From NCBI GenBank assembly GCA_025617745.1, contig CM046873.1, forward strand, positions 32,125,101 through 32,189,100: 64,000 nt of DNA, in the 5' to 3' direction. Shown piece by piece: positions 36,552 through 45,950 of this stretch; within the stretch, counting starts at the first letter, position 1, and each line of letters begins with the position of its first letter. Under the pieces are notes generated by a model, which saw nothing but the letters and a program-made list of their open reading frames with translations, was not told the DNA's origin and did no database searches. Origin of the DNA: Heliocidaris erythrogramma (lineage: Eukaryota; Echinodermata; Echinoidea; Camarodonta; Echinometridae). A program made the position numbers and the translations under genes.

Positions 36552-38089
36552 TGTAGCGCCTCTCTTGTAAATATTAATATATTCGTGTTTATTATGACCA
36601 TTTAAATTTGAAATTTTCATACCTGTTTATATTTATAAAATATATGTTAAATCTCAGTTAATTTGAGAACCAAATTCAGCCATAGCTTTTAACATAGCTA
36701 TTCAAAAGAAAATCTTTAGTCATAGCCATTAAACACAGCCTTTCAAAGAATAATCTTTTAATTCTTATGGCAGTTCAAGACACTGTTAAACAAAGGAGCT
36801 CCCTGTGTGCACCCCTGCCCTTGAGCTGCAATAAAAGGGTGACGAGTGACAAAGCACATTAATCCTTTGGGTCAGTCAAGCCATCGAAGTCGAGAAATAA
36901 TGATATATTTTGTATATTTCGCCCTGTTTTGCACCTTTTTAAAATGATTGTGATTAAAGTATGTATATAATTCCATGTATCATAACATGCTCTTGTGAAA
37001 TCAATAATTATTCTCATGATATATTGTTTCATATTCACACAAATTGAGTTACAAAATTGCAGAACTAGCAAACTGAAAGTTGAACTGGTTCTTGGCAAGT
37101 TCAGATTTGCATATAAACTGACCAATAAGGTCAAGCCTTGAGATTTGCATATTTCTTGAAGATTTGCATATCCAGCCGATCCTCTGCATGGGTATAAAAG
37201 GAGACATGAGTAGAGAAACCAAAAAAAAAACTTCAACTTGAACTTCACTTCAGCAATGTTCCGTCAGACCACTTGGACTCCAAATTTAATGTCTACTCTT
37301 CGATCCTCAGCGGATCATCTCGGATCATAGACATGGAACTCTGAATTTGCAAATCAACTCCGCCACAACTTAGCTCGCTGAACGACAGCTTGCTCCGAAC
37401 TGCAACAAATCTTCAACTTTCTTCGAGTCCACTTCTTCATATCTACAAGTTTCTAAGTGTCCACCGTCGCAGATTTCCTTGCTGTCTTTTAGAAATTCTG
37501 CTGGACATAATTTAATTTACACTGCATTGACACTTCTCACAGAGACCATTACTCTGTGTGAAAAATCTGTTCGTCGCAGTACCATCCACCGTTGGCTATA
37601 TCTGGATAATTCTTCCAGAATAGATTTGTGAACTTTCATCGTGCCTTTCTCCGTTCCTGCTCTTCTGTTCCTGTTCTTCTAGTCATCTAACCTATTCATG
37701 GGAGTCGAACGTCAACGTGACCTGATCCAGTTTCCATCGTTCTACGCCAACGCCTCTTCTACACTGCTACTATCTTCCGAAACCGACTGAGAACTCTCTA
37801 CATCTCCTCGTCTCTCACGGACTCTCTCCATTCCCATGCAGATTCTGGTATCGTTTTAATTATTAGAATTATTTTCATTGTTGTTGTTGTATTGATTTTC
37901 TATTTGATAATGATCACTATTTATCAAAGTTGAACGGGTTAAAATTAAATATACATAGAAATTAAATTAAAGTTTTTTTAAAGAGTCTTCTTTTCTTGTA
38001 AGGATTATCTTAAAATTTATTCGATTGGTGTTGTGTTGTGGGACAAATATTGGTATTATATAATATTCGTTATTTTGACCACGCACGCA
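36552..38089. mobile_element. Solo LTR (fossil LTR retroelement) inside the Tc1 element
   Basis: A 1,538-bp insertion starting TGTAGCGCC and ending ACGCACGCA, flanked by CAGATC on both sides (36546-36551 and 38090-38095; the true duplication may be 4-6 bp). A TATA-like GGTATAAAAGGAG lies near 37190. No coding region, hence a solo LTR. It is younger than the transposon it splits. Family not assigned. Confidence 0.75.
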
Positions 38090-38209
38090 CAGATCCTTAT
38101 CGAAGAGTGGAACCTCATCCCACAGCAACGCATCACCAGGCTGGTGACAAGCATGAGCAGGAGATGTCAGGCTGTCGTAGCTGTATTCGGATCTTCTACC
38201 CGCTACTGA
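38090..38209 (+). pseudogene. Tc1-like transposase, C-terminal end
   Basis: LIEEWNLIPQQRITRLVTSM followed by SRRCQAVVAVFGSSTRY and a stop: the standard C-terminus of Tc1-like transposases, continuing from the catalytic fragment on the other side of the LTR. An AATAAA lies at about 38254. Confidence 0.85.
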
Positions 38210-38973
38210 ACTTCTGATCCTTTGCTATTCCACATTTGATGTGCATGTTACTCAATAAAAAGTGCCAAACATTTTGTCATTTGCAAATTTGTGTATTTGT
38301 GTTTGTTTTTGTTTCGTTAGAGAGGGGAGAGAGAGTTAAAGAACATGAGTTCACATCAATAAAGGGGAATGTGTTTGTTGAAGTGAAAAGCAATCCAAGA
38401 GAAGAGGAGAGTTTGTGTTGCTTATGTTTCTGTGATAGGGTTACATGGCTGAAAATGAGATAATTTGCTGAGGGGTGACTTTTTTCCCCACCGCAGTTGT
38501 GTACTGCTAAGGTGGAAACTTGCAATATTCTGCATGAAACCAAAACACAATATTAATGTTATCACAATCAGTTGCTGATTACAACTCATTCCATCTTAAA
38601 ACAAAAGAATAATTCCAGTTCAAAATCACTGAAAACAATATTTGTCCACCAAACAAGGGATTACAGCAGAAACATGCACACCTAATACAAAATTAAACAA
38701 ACCAAAACGAACAAAAACAAAGAAACAAAACCTTTCATTCCAGTTAAGAACTCAGTGTGAACAATAATGCATTCTGCAACTTTTCACTTTTGACATTGCC
38801 CTATATTTAGGTGCACTGCACATTCCGTGATTACATAATCAATACAAATGTAGTATCATTGTGAAGGTGAATAAACAAGCTTTACAATGATATCAAACTT
38901 GATGATGATCATGCAGTTACTAGAGAGATATAAATGCTTAAACTTGAATTGCAGAACTTTTTTTGAGGGGTTT

Positions 38974-39626
38974 TTATATATATATATATATATGTATAAT
39001 ATGTGCATCAATACTGATTTAGAATTTCTCAAAGGCATTATATTCCACCGAAACCATAGGCAGAGGTGAAATAAAATGCACGAGAGAATTCTAAATCTAT
39101 GGATTTTACGGTATATTTGACGACAACCAGCATGTATTATATTAGATGGAAAACTGATCGTCGGAGCTTACCAAACTAGCGACCTCCATCACATTGGACT
39201 GCGTGACAATTTCAAGCCCTCAAAAAGGTGATTTTTATTTTTTAAAAAATGCACTTTCTAGTTGAGCTATTTGAAAAACGTAAAAAGGATTGTTTTCTTT
39301 GATACAGATTTTAATATTACCAAATAAAAACGCATACCACTTCTTTTCTCAATATGAGCTCTTTAAAACGTCTGGCATTGTCCATTCATGTACCTTGGGA
39401 CTATGGCGAATCTTTTGATATAGGTTTCTTAGGGTTTCCTTTCCATCCGATCTAGCTAATTTTTTGACCACTTTGTGACCTCCTCCTGGCCACACCCACC
39501 ACATAGAACATGCCAGACGGTCAATTCGTTATATCGGACTATGCGATCTTTGTATTCATGCACATGGAAATTGGTTTCCTTTCCAGCTAGGTTGACACCC
39601 CCCCCCCCCCCCTGGCTCCCGGACTA
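38974..39626. other. TA microsatellite and non-coding stretch
   Basis: (TA)n at 38974-38994, a poly-C run at about 39598-39612, otherwise unassigned. Confidence 0.4.
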
Positions 39627-40301
39627 AAAAGGGCCTTTATATGTCCTCGCCATAACCTTGTAATTAAATGTATACTAATCTCGCCCAAGCTAACATAGCT
39701 GAATCATGCAATATAAAAAAGCAGACTTGCCGGCATAAAATTTGAACGGGTACTTCACATTCCATTCCTCGCTAAGCACACTTTAGTGTTCAACACCAAG
39801 CATTGCAGTCGCTTACAGTATGGATGAAATATTAATTTTGAAACCTTCACACGTGGGAACATCTGGTGAGAACATTCAAGGTTTTTTTCCCCTCTCATGT
39901 ATAGGGTTTTGTCAATTCTTGCACAAAAAAGCAGGGTCAAGAACATAGGTTTTCCCACTCGATTTCATTTTTGTCATCGATCGTTCTTACGAATTCGTTT
40001 TAGTACTATACGGTTTCAAATTTCGTGCATTAGATTTCAATATTCATGCATTCAAATTAAGAAAGTACCCCAGAGGGGCCTGTTTGGGTATTCACTTTCA
40101 TTTTAAGGAATGCATTATAGGTTTTCCCGTTCAATTTCACAATTTGTTCTATTTCACATTTCGAGCATTCGAATTCACAAACGATATGATCGCCATGGTA
40201 CATGTAAATTCAATTTCGTTTTTGCTCGTTCAAATTCGTGATCTGTGCAACGAATATTTCAAATGGGTCATCAAGATTCCTATTAAGAGCAAATGATTTA
40301 A

Positions 40302-41229
40302 AGATCACATTGCAAGAAAATTCCATCAAAATGAATATTGGCTTAATACTTATTATAGCATAGATGGCATAAATTATACAAGGTTATCCAAATTCAACGC
40401 TTGGAAACATTTGAATTAATGATTATTATCAATTATAAAACGGTAAAATACAGCCCCCGATATAGCAGCTGAAGAGCTCCTTGAACGCTGCTGAGATGTG
40501 TGACGACACACGAAGGACCAGTCCTGTCTAAGCAGACGATGTCCCATAACATCTTACACATTTTTCAGTGCCTGTTTTGTCATCTCCTCTTCACTTATTT
40601 CTCTTACTTGACTAGCGTCAGTCTTAATGTTAGTCTGTTGCCTCACTCTTAACTTCGTGTATGGTATTATTTTGATGAAAAATGCAGCGTGAAAAAATAA
40701 AGGAATCAGTCACTTGTAAACAAAATAAGACGCCATTGTATTTTCAGCTGCTTGCACCGGGGCATGTTCGGCGTTTCAAGAGGGAACGAATACAATCTGT
40801 GATATTATTCGGAGGGCTTTTCAATTTGAAAATGGGGTTTATTTCATTGATCATTGACCCTTCTCCTGTGTATTTACAATCAAACGGTTTTAGTTATCAG
40901 AATCAGTTTCACTTTCCCTTTTAGAATGGTGTGAAATAAGGTCATGTTAAATATACCAAACTCTTTATAATTTGATAAATAATTGCATTGCAATTACGTT
41001 CATTCATTATAGGACGTCGTCTGCTTAAGCAGGATCGACATCAAAACATCGCTATATTTCTGGCGAATCCTCGGATATTCCAGATGCTTAGAAGAGCTTT
41101 TATTTATGGTGTTTTTATAATCATCAGATACGCAGCTGACATAAAACTTATACGATTGCCATCTGTAAGCTTCCCAGTTTCTAGTGATACATTAATTGCC
41201 ATATTTGTGATTTTCTTGCAATGTGATCT
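40302..41229. mobile_element. TTAA-flanked element (piggyBac-like MITE)
   Basis: 928 bp with perfect 19-bp TIRs AGATCACATTGCAAGAAAA and TTAA on both sides (40298-40301, 41230-41233). The foldback arm reads through uninterrupted on the partner arm, which confirms the insertion. TTAA duplication is characteristic of piggyBac-type transposons. A subterminal inverted pair (GTCTAAGCAGACGATGTCC and GGACGTCGTCTGCTTAAGCA) lies inside. A second copy of the interior is at 62591-63500. No transposase. Confidence 0.75.
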
Positions 41230-41662
41230 TTAAGGAAAGAGCAATCAATTTCAATTTGATTCGTCCAAATTCACTATCCGTGCAACAAATTCTTCAAATG
41301 GTTCATTCTCATATAAAGAAAGAGCAAACGATTTAACCAGTAAGCATTCAAATTCATTTATACACGTACAAATTAACTTTTTGTGCAACAGATTCTTAAA
41401 ATTCTTCATTAAATTTTGGCTTACAAGCAAATGAAATTGAACGACCGAAGAGTAACAGAAGCCGGTTGCAGGTGAAATTGGATGCTTCGATTTCAAACAT
41501 TTGCTTGTAAGTCAAATTTGAATGAAGAATTTGAAGAATCTGTTGCACAAAAAGTTAATTTGCAAGTGTATAAATGAATTTGGATGCTCACTGGTTAAAT
41601 CGTTTGCTCTTTCTTCAGATGAGAATGAACCATTTGAAGAATTTGTTGCACGAATAGTGAAT

Positions 41663-41891
41663 AGACCTGTTTACTAAGTGATTCAAATTTATGGATGTTT
41701 CTTTCCTGGGGTCCTAGTAACGAGGTATTCCATTAACCTGTTATTAATGAATGAACTACAATACTTGGAATCCAGTTTGCATACATTACGTGTTGCTATG
41801 TCCTACAAGCCTCTGGCAAGCTTTCAGGTTGTCAAGAACAACCTTTGTTTCAAAAGTATGCATAAAATTGGAACAATTAGTAGAAAGGTCT
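41663..41891. mobile_element. Short MITE with 2-bp AT target duplication, copy 1
   Basis: 229 bp, left end AGACCTGTTTACTAAGTG, right end a decayed inverse (AAGGTCT). It is flanked by AT on both sides where the partner arm of the foldback shows a single AATT. Copy 2 is at 43396-43616 with the same target. Interior phrases CTGGCAAGCTTTCAG (41814) and TGTTGCTATGT recur inverted in copy 2. Confidence 0.75.
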
Positions 41892-42285
41892 ATTTGGACG
41901 AATCAAAGTGAAATTGATTGCTCTTTCCTTAAATCGTTTGCTCTTAATAGGAATTTTGATGACCCATTTAAAAAAGTCCTTGCACAGATCACGAATTTGA
42001 AGGAGCAAAAACGAAATTGAATTTACACGTACCATGGCGATCATATCGTTTGTGAATTCGAATGCTCGAAATGTGAAATAGATTGAACAAATTATGAAAT
42101 TGAACGGGAAAACCTACACTAAATGTGCTGCTTAATTTATTGCTTGAAAACCTCTCAAATGTCTGACTGTAACTGGCATTCCATATAATTTTGTCTCAAT
42201 ATAAACTATAATTATAAACAAATACTGAACGTGTGATTCGTTGAATATCAATATTTTTTTTTAAATATCACCATGTAATGCTTAC

Positions 42286-42408
42286 CTGTACATGTAGTTC
42301 CGTTACCAGCAAATCCCGCACCACAGGCACATGTAAAACTTCCATTTGTATTGGTACACTGAGCATTGGCGTGACAATTATGGGAGCTATCTCTACATTC
42401 ATCGATAT
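42286..42408 (-). CDS. EGF-like (calcium-binding type) exon, 123-bp class, copy i
   Basis: Acceptor TATTTTGCAG, donor ACAG|GTAAGC, phase 1-1. It encodes (D)IDECRDSSHNCHANAQC, then NTNGSFTCACGAGF and NGTTCT: an EGF module with six cysteines. DIDEC and NTNGSF are the residues that bind calcium in this class. The NCHANA phrase is typical of fibrillin/nidogen-like EGF modules. It belongs to a triplicated block with 45446 and 56230. Confidence 0.85.
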
Positions 42409-42500
42409 CTGCAAAATACAAAATGAATACAGAATATCTGTTTATTCCTAGAAATCCTCCTATTTGTGAATTATCCTCATAAACCTCTACTTATTAATAG

Positions 42501-42856
42501 GGGAGGGGTACTCGTTTATCCGAAGGTTCTTAATTCCAAAACACAAATTTCCTATAGCAGGAGGTTCATAATTACGAAATTAAAATAGGGTTCATAATTC
42601 CGAACATTTGATGCATTACTCCGACGTTTCGTAATTCCGAAAATGAAATAGGATTCGTAACTCCGTTCATTCTGAAGGTTCGTAATTCCGAAAATGCAAT
42701 AGAGTCCTACATAAATTTTTGGAATTACGGACCTTCGGAAATATGAACCCTTTTTTTATTTACGGAATTATGAACCCTACTTCATTTTCAGAACTACGAA
42801 CCGTCGGAGTAACGAACCTTCGGAATTATGAACCTTCGGAAAAAAGACATGTAACC
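42501..42856. mobile_element. Word-array MITE, word TTCCGAAGG, with 8-bp target duplication
   Basis: 356 bp between two copies of ATTAATAG (42493-42500 and 42857-42864). The ends are GGGAGGGGTACTCG and GACATGTAACC; the inner ends converge on TCCGAAGGTTC. The whole interior is GGTTCGTAATTCCGAA and its inverse in alternation. An 8-bp duplication fits hAT-type elements, unlike the TA-flanked word arrays. Confidence 0.75.
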
Positions 42857-42990
42857 ATTAATAGTAAGGGATAGTCCTTTGTTAGCTTTTGTCATGCATT
42901 TCTGGGTGGTTGTATTTTCTCTTTATAACTGTTTCGGAATATAATTTTTAAAGAAGTACTTTGGAGGAAAGATTTATTTTGAGTGATCCT

Positions 42991-43125
42991 GTGTCATCCT
43001 TTTTGTGTGTGATTGAAATAATCACACTTTGTTCTGCGATATTACGCAAACCAAGCGAATGGTAGAAGTAAATTCATCATCATCACATTAAATATACACG
43101 CCTATATAACAATTTATATATATCC

Positions 43126-43160
<35 letters not shown>
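42991..43160. repeat. AT-rich spacer with (TA)n tract
   Basis: (TA)n at about 43124-43160 is the tail of the minus-strand SINE that follows; nothing else seen. Confidence 0.5.
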
Positions 43161-43164
<4 letters not shown>

Positions 43165-43386
43165 AATAACAAATACAACAGCTTTGGCAACTCTCGTGGA
43201 AATAAATACAATGTGAAAGGAAATGAGGGAATAATGTTTGCGTAACTTAAATCAAAGTTCCCCAGAGCTGTCCTCCCTTTTTGAAATTTTTGCAAAGGTT
43301 GAAAAAATGTCTCGGCCGGGAATCGAACCCGGGTAGTTGCCTTAACCGCTAGACGACGGAGACGGGTCAGTGGTTTCGGCGACACC
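43161..43386 (-). mobile_element. tRNA-headed SINE, copy with deleted anticodon arm
   Basis: The body is the inverse of the 25-kb copy (CAGCTTTGGCAACTCTCG, CCCCAGAGCTGTCCTCC). The head, about 43309-43363 on the minus strand, keeps the acceptor (GTCTCCG), the D arm and a perfect T arm (CCCGGGTTCGATTCCCGG), but the anticodon arm is reduced to a few bases. It cannot be a working tRNA; both promoter boxes remain. Confidence 0.75.
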
Positions 43387-43395
43387 AGATTCAAT

Positions 43396-43616
43396 AGACC
43401 TGTTTACCAATTTTAAGCATTCTTCTTGAACAAAAGTTTCTCTTGACGACTGAAAAGCTTGCCAGAGGCTTGCCCGACATAGCAACATATAATGTATGCG
43501 AAATGGATTCCATCCATAGAGATTCCATTATGTATATCAGGTGCGCTAAATAGTTGGTAGCTAAGGATTCTGGAGAGAAACATGCATACATTTAAATACA
43601 CTTAGTAAACAGGCCT
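43396..43616. mobile_element. Short MITE with 2-bp AT target duplication, copy 2
   Basis: 221 bp, left AGACCTGTTTAC, right CACTTAGTAAACAGGCCT. It is inserted in the SINE flank; the empty site (TTCAATTGACCG, inverse) is visible at about 24990. Again a single AATT became AAT...ATT. Confidence 0.75.
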
Positions 43617-43764
43617 ATTGACCGACAGATTGACAAATCTTCAACCTTATTAATTCATTCCTTTGTTGGGGGCAGGTGAGTTTTGAACAAAGACAAGCCG
43701 CGTGCCTCAGCTGGATCCAAGCGAATGCTTTGAGATACATGTATACATTAGAATAATAATAAAC

Positions 43765-43900
43765 AATTGTAAGGAAATAACATATACAACAGCTTTGGCA
43801 ACTCTCGTGGAAATAAATAAAATGTGAAAGGAAATGAGAGAATAATGGTTGCGTAACAATCAACGTTCCCCAGAGCTGTACTCCCTTTTTGAATTTTTTT
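43765..43900 (-). mobile_element. SINE body without head
   Basis: Inverse of the SINE body (ACAGCTTTGGCAACTCTCG, CCCCAGAGCTGTACTCC). It breaks off at TTTTTTTGCA and abuts the next plus-strand SINE head to head. Confidence 0.7.
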
Positions 43901-43918
43901 GCATTAAACCACTGACCC

Positions 43919-44140
43919 GTCTCCGTGGTCTAGTGGTTAAGGCATTGGCTTTCGCGCTCTTCCCTTAGGGCTGCGCCCAGCATTGGCGTTCTAAGCCAAC
44001 GACCAGGGTTCGATTCCCGGCGGAGACATTTTTTCCAACCTTTGCAAAAATGTCAAAAAGGGAGGACAGCTCTGGGGAACTTTGATCAAGTTACGCAACC
44101 ATTATTCTCTCATTTCCTTTCACATTATATACATTATATA
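43919..44140 (+). mobile_element. tRNA-headed SINE with a DIRS-derived insert in the head
   Basis: The tRNA-like head (43919-44027) is split after the 5' strand of the anticodon stem. 31 nt identical to DIRS positions 48643-48673 (43950-43980), plus a 7-nt repeat of CATTGGC, lie between the halves. The second half then runs through a complete anticodon arm (loop GTTCTAA) and T arm. The insert is not at the canonical tRNA intron position (after nucleotide 37). The body and a long (TA)n tail (44144-44182) follow. Confidence 0.75.
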
Positions 44141-44187
<47 letters not shown>

Positions 44188-44263
44188 CTTATATGTACAC
44201 ACATATATAGATATACAGTTAACTCTGCATAACTCCAAGTCGCGTAGGTCGAATTTTGCCAAA

Positions 44264-44660
44264 TTTGAAAAGAATTAACAAATTCATTCCGTCAGTGCAT
44301 TTTTGAATGGAGACCATTCTCCCGTTGATCAAGAGGAAGGACTACGCGATCTCGATAGATCTCAAGGATGCGTATTTCCTTTTTCCCATTCATCGCGCTT
44401 CGCGCGATCTTCTGGGATTTTTCCTTCCTCTCAGAGACTTTTCGCTTTCGCGCTCTTCCCTTAGGGCTGCGCCCAGCATTGGCGTTCTAAGCCAACGACC
44501 CGGGTTCGATTCCCGGCGGAGACATTTTTTCCAACCTTTGCAAAAATGTCAAAAAGGGAGGACAGCTCTGGGGAACTTTGATTAAGTTACGCAACCATTA
44601 TTCTCTCATTTCCTTTCACATTATATACATTATATACATTGTATATATATATATATATAT
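44264..44660 (+). mobile_element. Chimera: DIRS fragment fused to SINE 3' part
   Basis: 44264-44476 (213 nt) matches the DIRS element's 48461-48673. At 44477 it switches to the tRNA-like head at CATTGGCGTTCTAAGCC and continues through the T arm, SINE body and TA tail. The sequence up to the next block (to about 44755) repeats the flank of the previous copy (ATATACAGTTAACTCTGCAT), so the two SINE units are a tandem duplication. The switch point carries a shared GCA. Confidence 0.8.
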
Positions 44661-45445
44661 TCACTTATATGTACACACATATATAGATATACAGTTAACT
44701 CTGCATAACTCCAAGTCGCGTAGGTCGAATTTTGCCAAAGGCGAATCAATTTTTTTTAACCAGACTATGCAAAACATGTGAAATCACCGCTTCCTAAGCC
44801 GAATTTTGCTTAAGTCATAATATTGTTTTGCGGATAGTTACTGGGTACAACTTCCAAAAATAAGTTTTATAATTGTAATACTCCAATTATAGTGTAAGGA
44901 CTCTTTAATCACATGCCCCTACGGTAGTACAATTCCACCATTTCTTTATTTGCTGTAAAATGGCCTTTGTATGTCCACGCCATAACCTTATAATTAAATG
45001 TATACTAATATCGCCCAATCTAACATATATGAATCATGCAATATAAAAACAGACTTGCCGGCATAAAATTTGAACGGGTACTTCACATTCCATTCTTCTC
45101 TAAGCACATTTAAGTGTTCAACACCAAGCATTGCAGTCGCTTACAGTATGGATGAAATTTAAAATGATTTGAAATTTTGATACCTTCACACGTGGGAATA
45201 TCTGGTGAGAACATTCCATCGTTTTTTCCCCTCTCATGTATAGGGTTTTGTCAATTCTTGCACTAAAAAGCAGGGTCAAGAACATACTAGAAGTGCTGCT
45301 TAATATATTGACTGAAACTCAAATGTCTAACTGTAATTGGCATTTCATATAATTTCGTTTCAATATAAACTATATAAATAAATACTGAACGTGTGATTCA
45401 TTGAATATCAACATTTGTCTTCAAATATCACCATGTAATGCTTAC

Positions 45446-45568
45446 CTGTACAAGTGGTTCCGTCACCAGTATATCCCGTATAACAGATACATGTAGAACC
45501 TTCAACTGTATTGATACACAGAGCATTGGCGTGACAATTAAGCGAGCCATCTCCACATTCACTGATAT
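45446..45568 (-). CDS. EGF-like exon, 123-bp class, copy ii
   Basis: Phase 1-1, acceptor TATTTTGCAG, donor ACAG|GTAAGC. It encodes (D)ISECGDGSLNCHANALC, then NTVEGSTCICYTGY and DGTTCT. Six cysteines are kept, but the start is DISEC where calcium-binding modules have D-x-D/N, and Ser replaces the usual aromatic before cysteine 4. This module has probably lost calcium binding. Confidence 0.85.
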
Positions 45569-45762
45569 CTGCAAAATACAAAATAAATACAAAATATCTG
45601 TTTATACCAAGAAGTTCTCGTATTTGTGAATTATCCTCATACACTTCTACATTGCAGTCAACCTCAACTTATTAATAGGGGAGGGACTCGCTTATCCGAA
45701 GGTTCTTAATTCCAAAACACAAATTTCCCATAGCAGGGGGTTCATAATTACGAAATTAAAAT

Positions 45763-45950
45763 TTACTGCAATAAATCATATATACCTACCTATTATGCTA
45801 GACACTTGTCTACGCGAACCCGTTCGAGAACTTAACACAAATGCGTCACAATATTGTGCGCACCCCCGTAATCCTATTGTTCTCCCCTTCGCCACTCACA
45901 CGCGGCAACACGCAACGGCCATCTTCCTCTTTCTTGCTCGCCCCCGTCGA
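45763..45950 (+). repeat. DIRS left inverted terminal repeat
   Basis: Matches the inverse of 50938-51144 through TAGACACTTGTCTACGCGAA, GTTCTCCCCTTCGCCACTC and GCAACACGCAACGGCCATCT. The outermost 30 bp differs between the two ends, as usual for DIRS. Confidence 0.85.

Larger units (their letters stand above)
35937..38973 (+). mobile_element. Tc1/mariner element with ~200-bp inverted ends
   Basis: Outermost ends AAACCCCTCAAAAAAAGTTC and its exact inverse, continuing as imperfect inverted repeats for about 200 bp (shared inner phrase GTCAAAAGTGAAAAGTTGCA near 36116 and inverted near 38782). The interior holds transposase remnants at 36290-36551 and 38090-38209. The N-terminal half of the transposase is missing. 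A solo LTR of 1.54 kb splits the element. Non-coding sequence fills 38210-38760. Confidence 0.85.
39948..42114. mobile_element. Large foldback element with two nested insertions
   Basis: The ends GGTTTTCCC and GGGAAAACC are flanked by TA on both sides. Unit ii shows the uninterrupted site. Two arms of about 390 bp are inverted copies: left 40118-40301 plus 41230-41441, right 41498-41662 plus 41892-42114, around a loop of about 56 nt. Each arm is itself built of about three tandem 100-bp monomers (GTGCAACAAATTCTTCAAAT). The left arm carries a TTAA-flanked element and the right arm an AT-flanked MITE. About 170 bp at the left end (39957-40117) has no partner on the right. Confidence 0.75.
39627..42990 (-). 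repeat. Segmental duplication unit i (intron plus EGF exon)
   Basis: GGGCCTTTATATGTCC, CATAACCTTGTAATTAAATG, CTTGCCGGCATAAAATTTGA and CATTGCAGTCGCTTACAGTA before the exon, and the word-array element plus TTTTGAGTGATCCTGTGTCA after it, are shared with unit ii (44870-51570). The pre-exon part is shared with unit iii (55310-56400). The foldback at 39948-42114 is present only in this unit. Confidence 0.8.
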
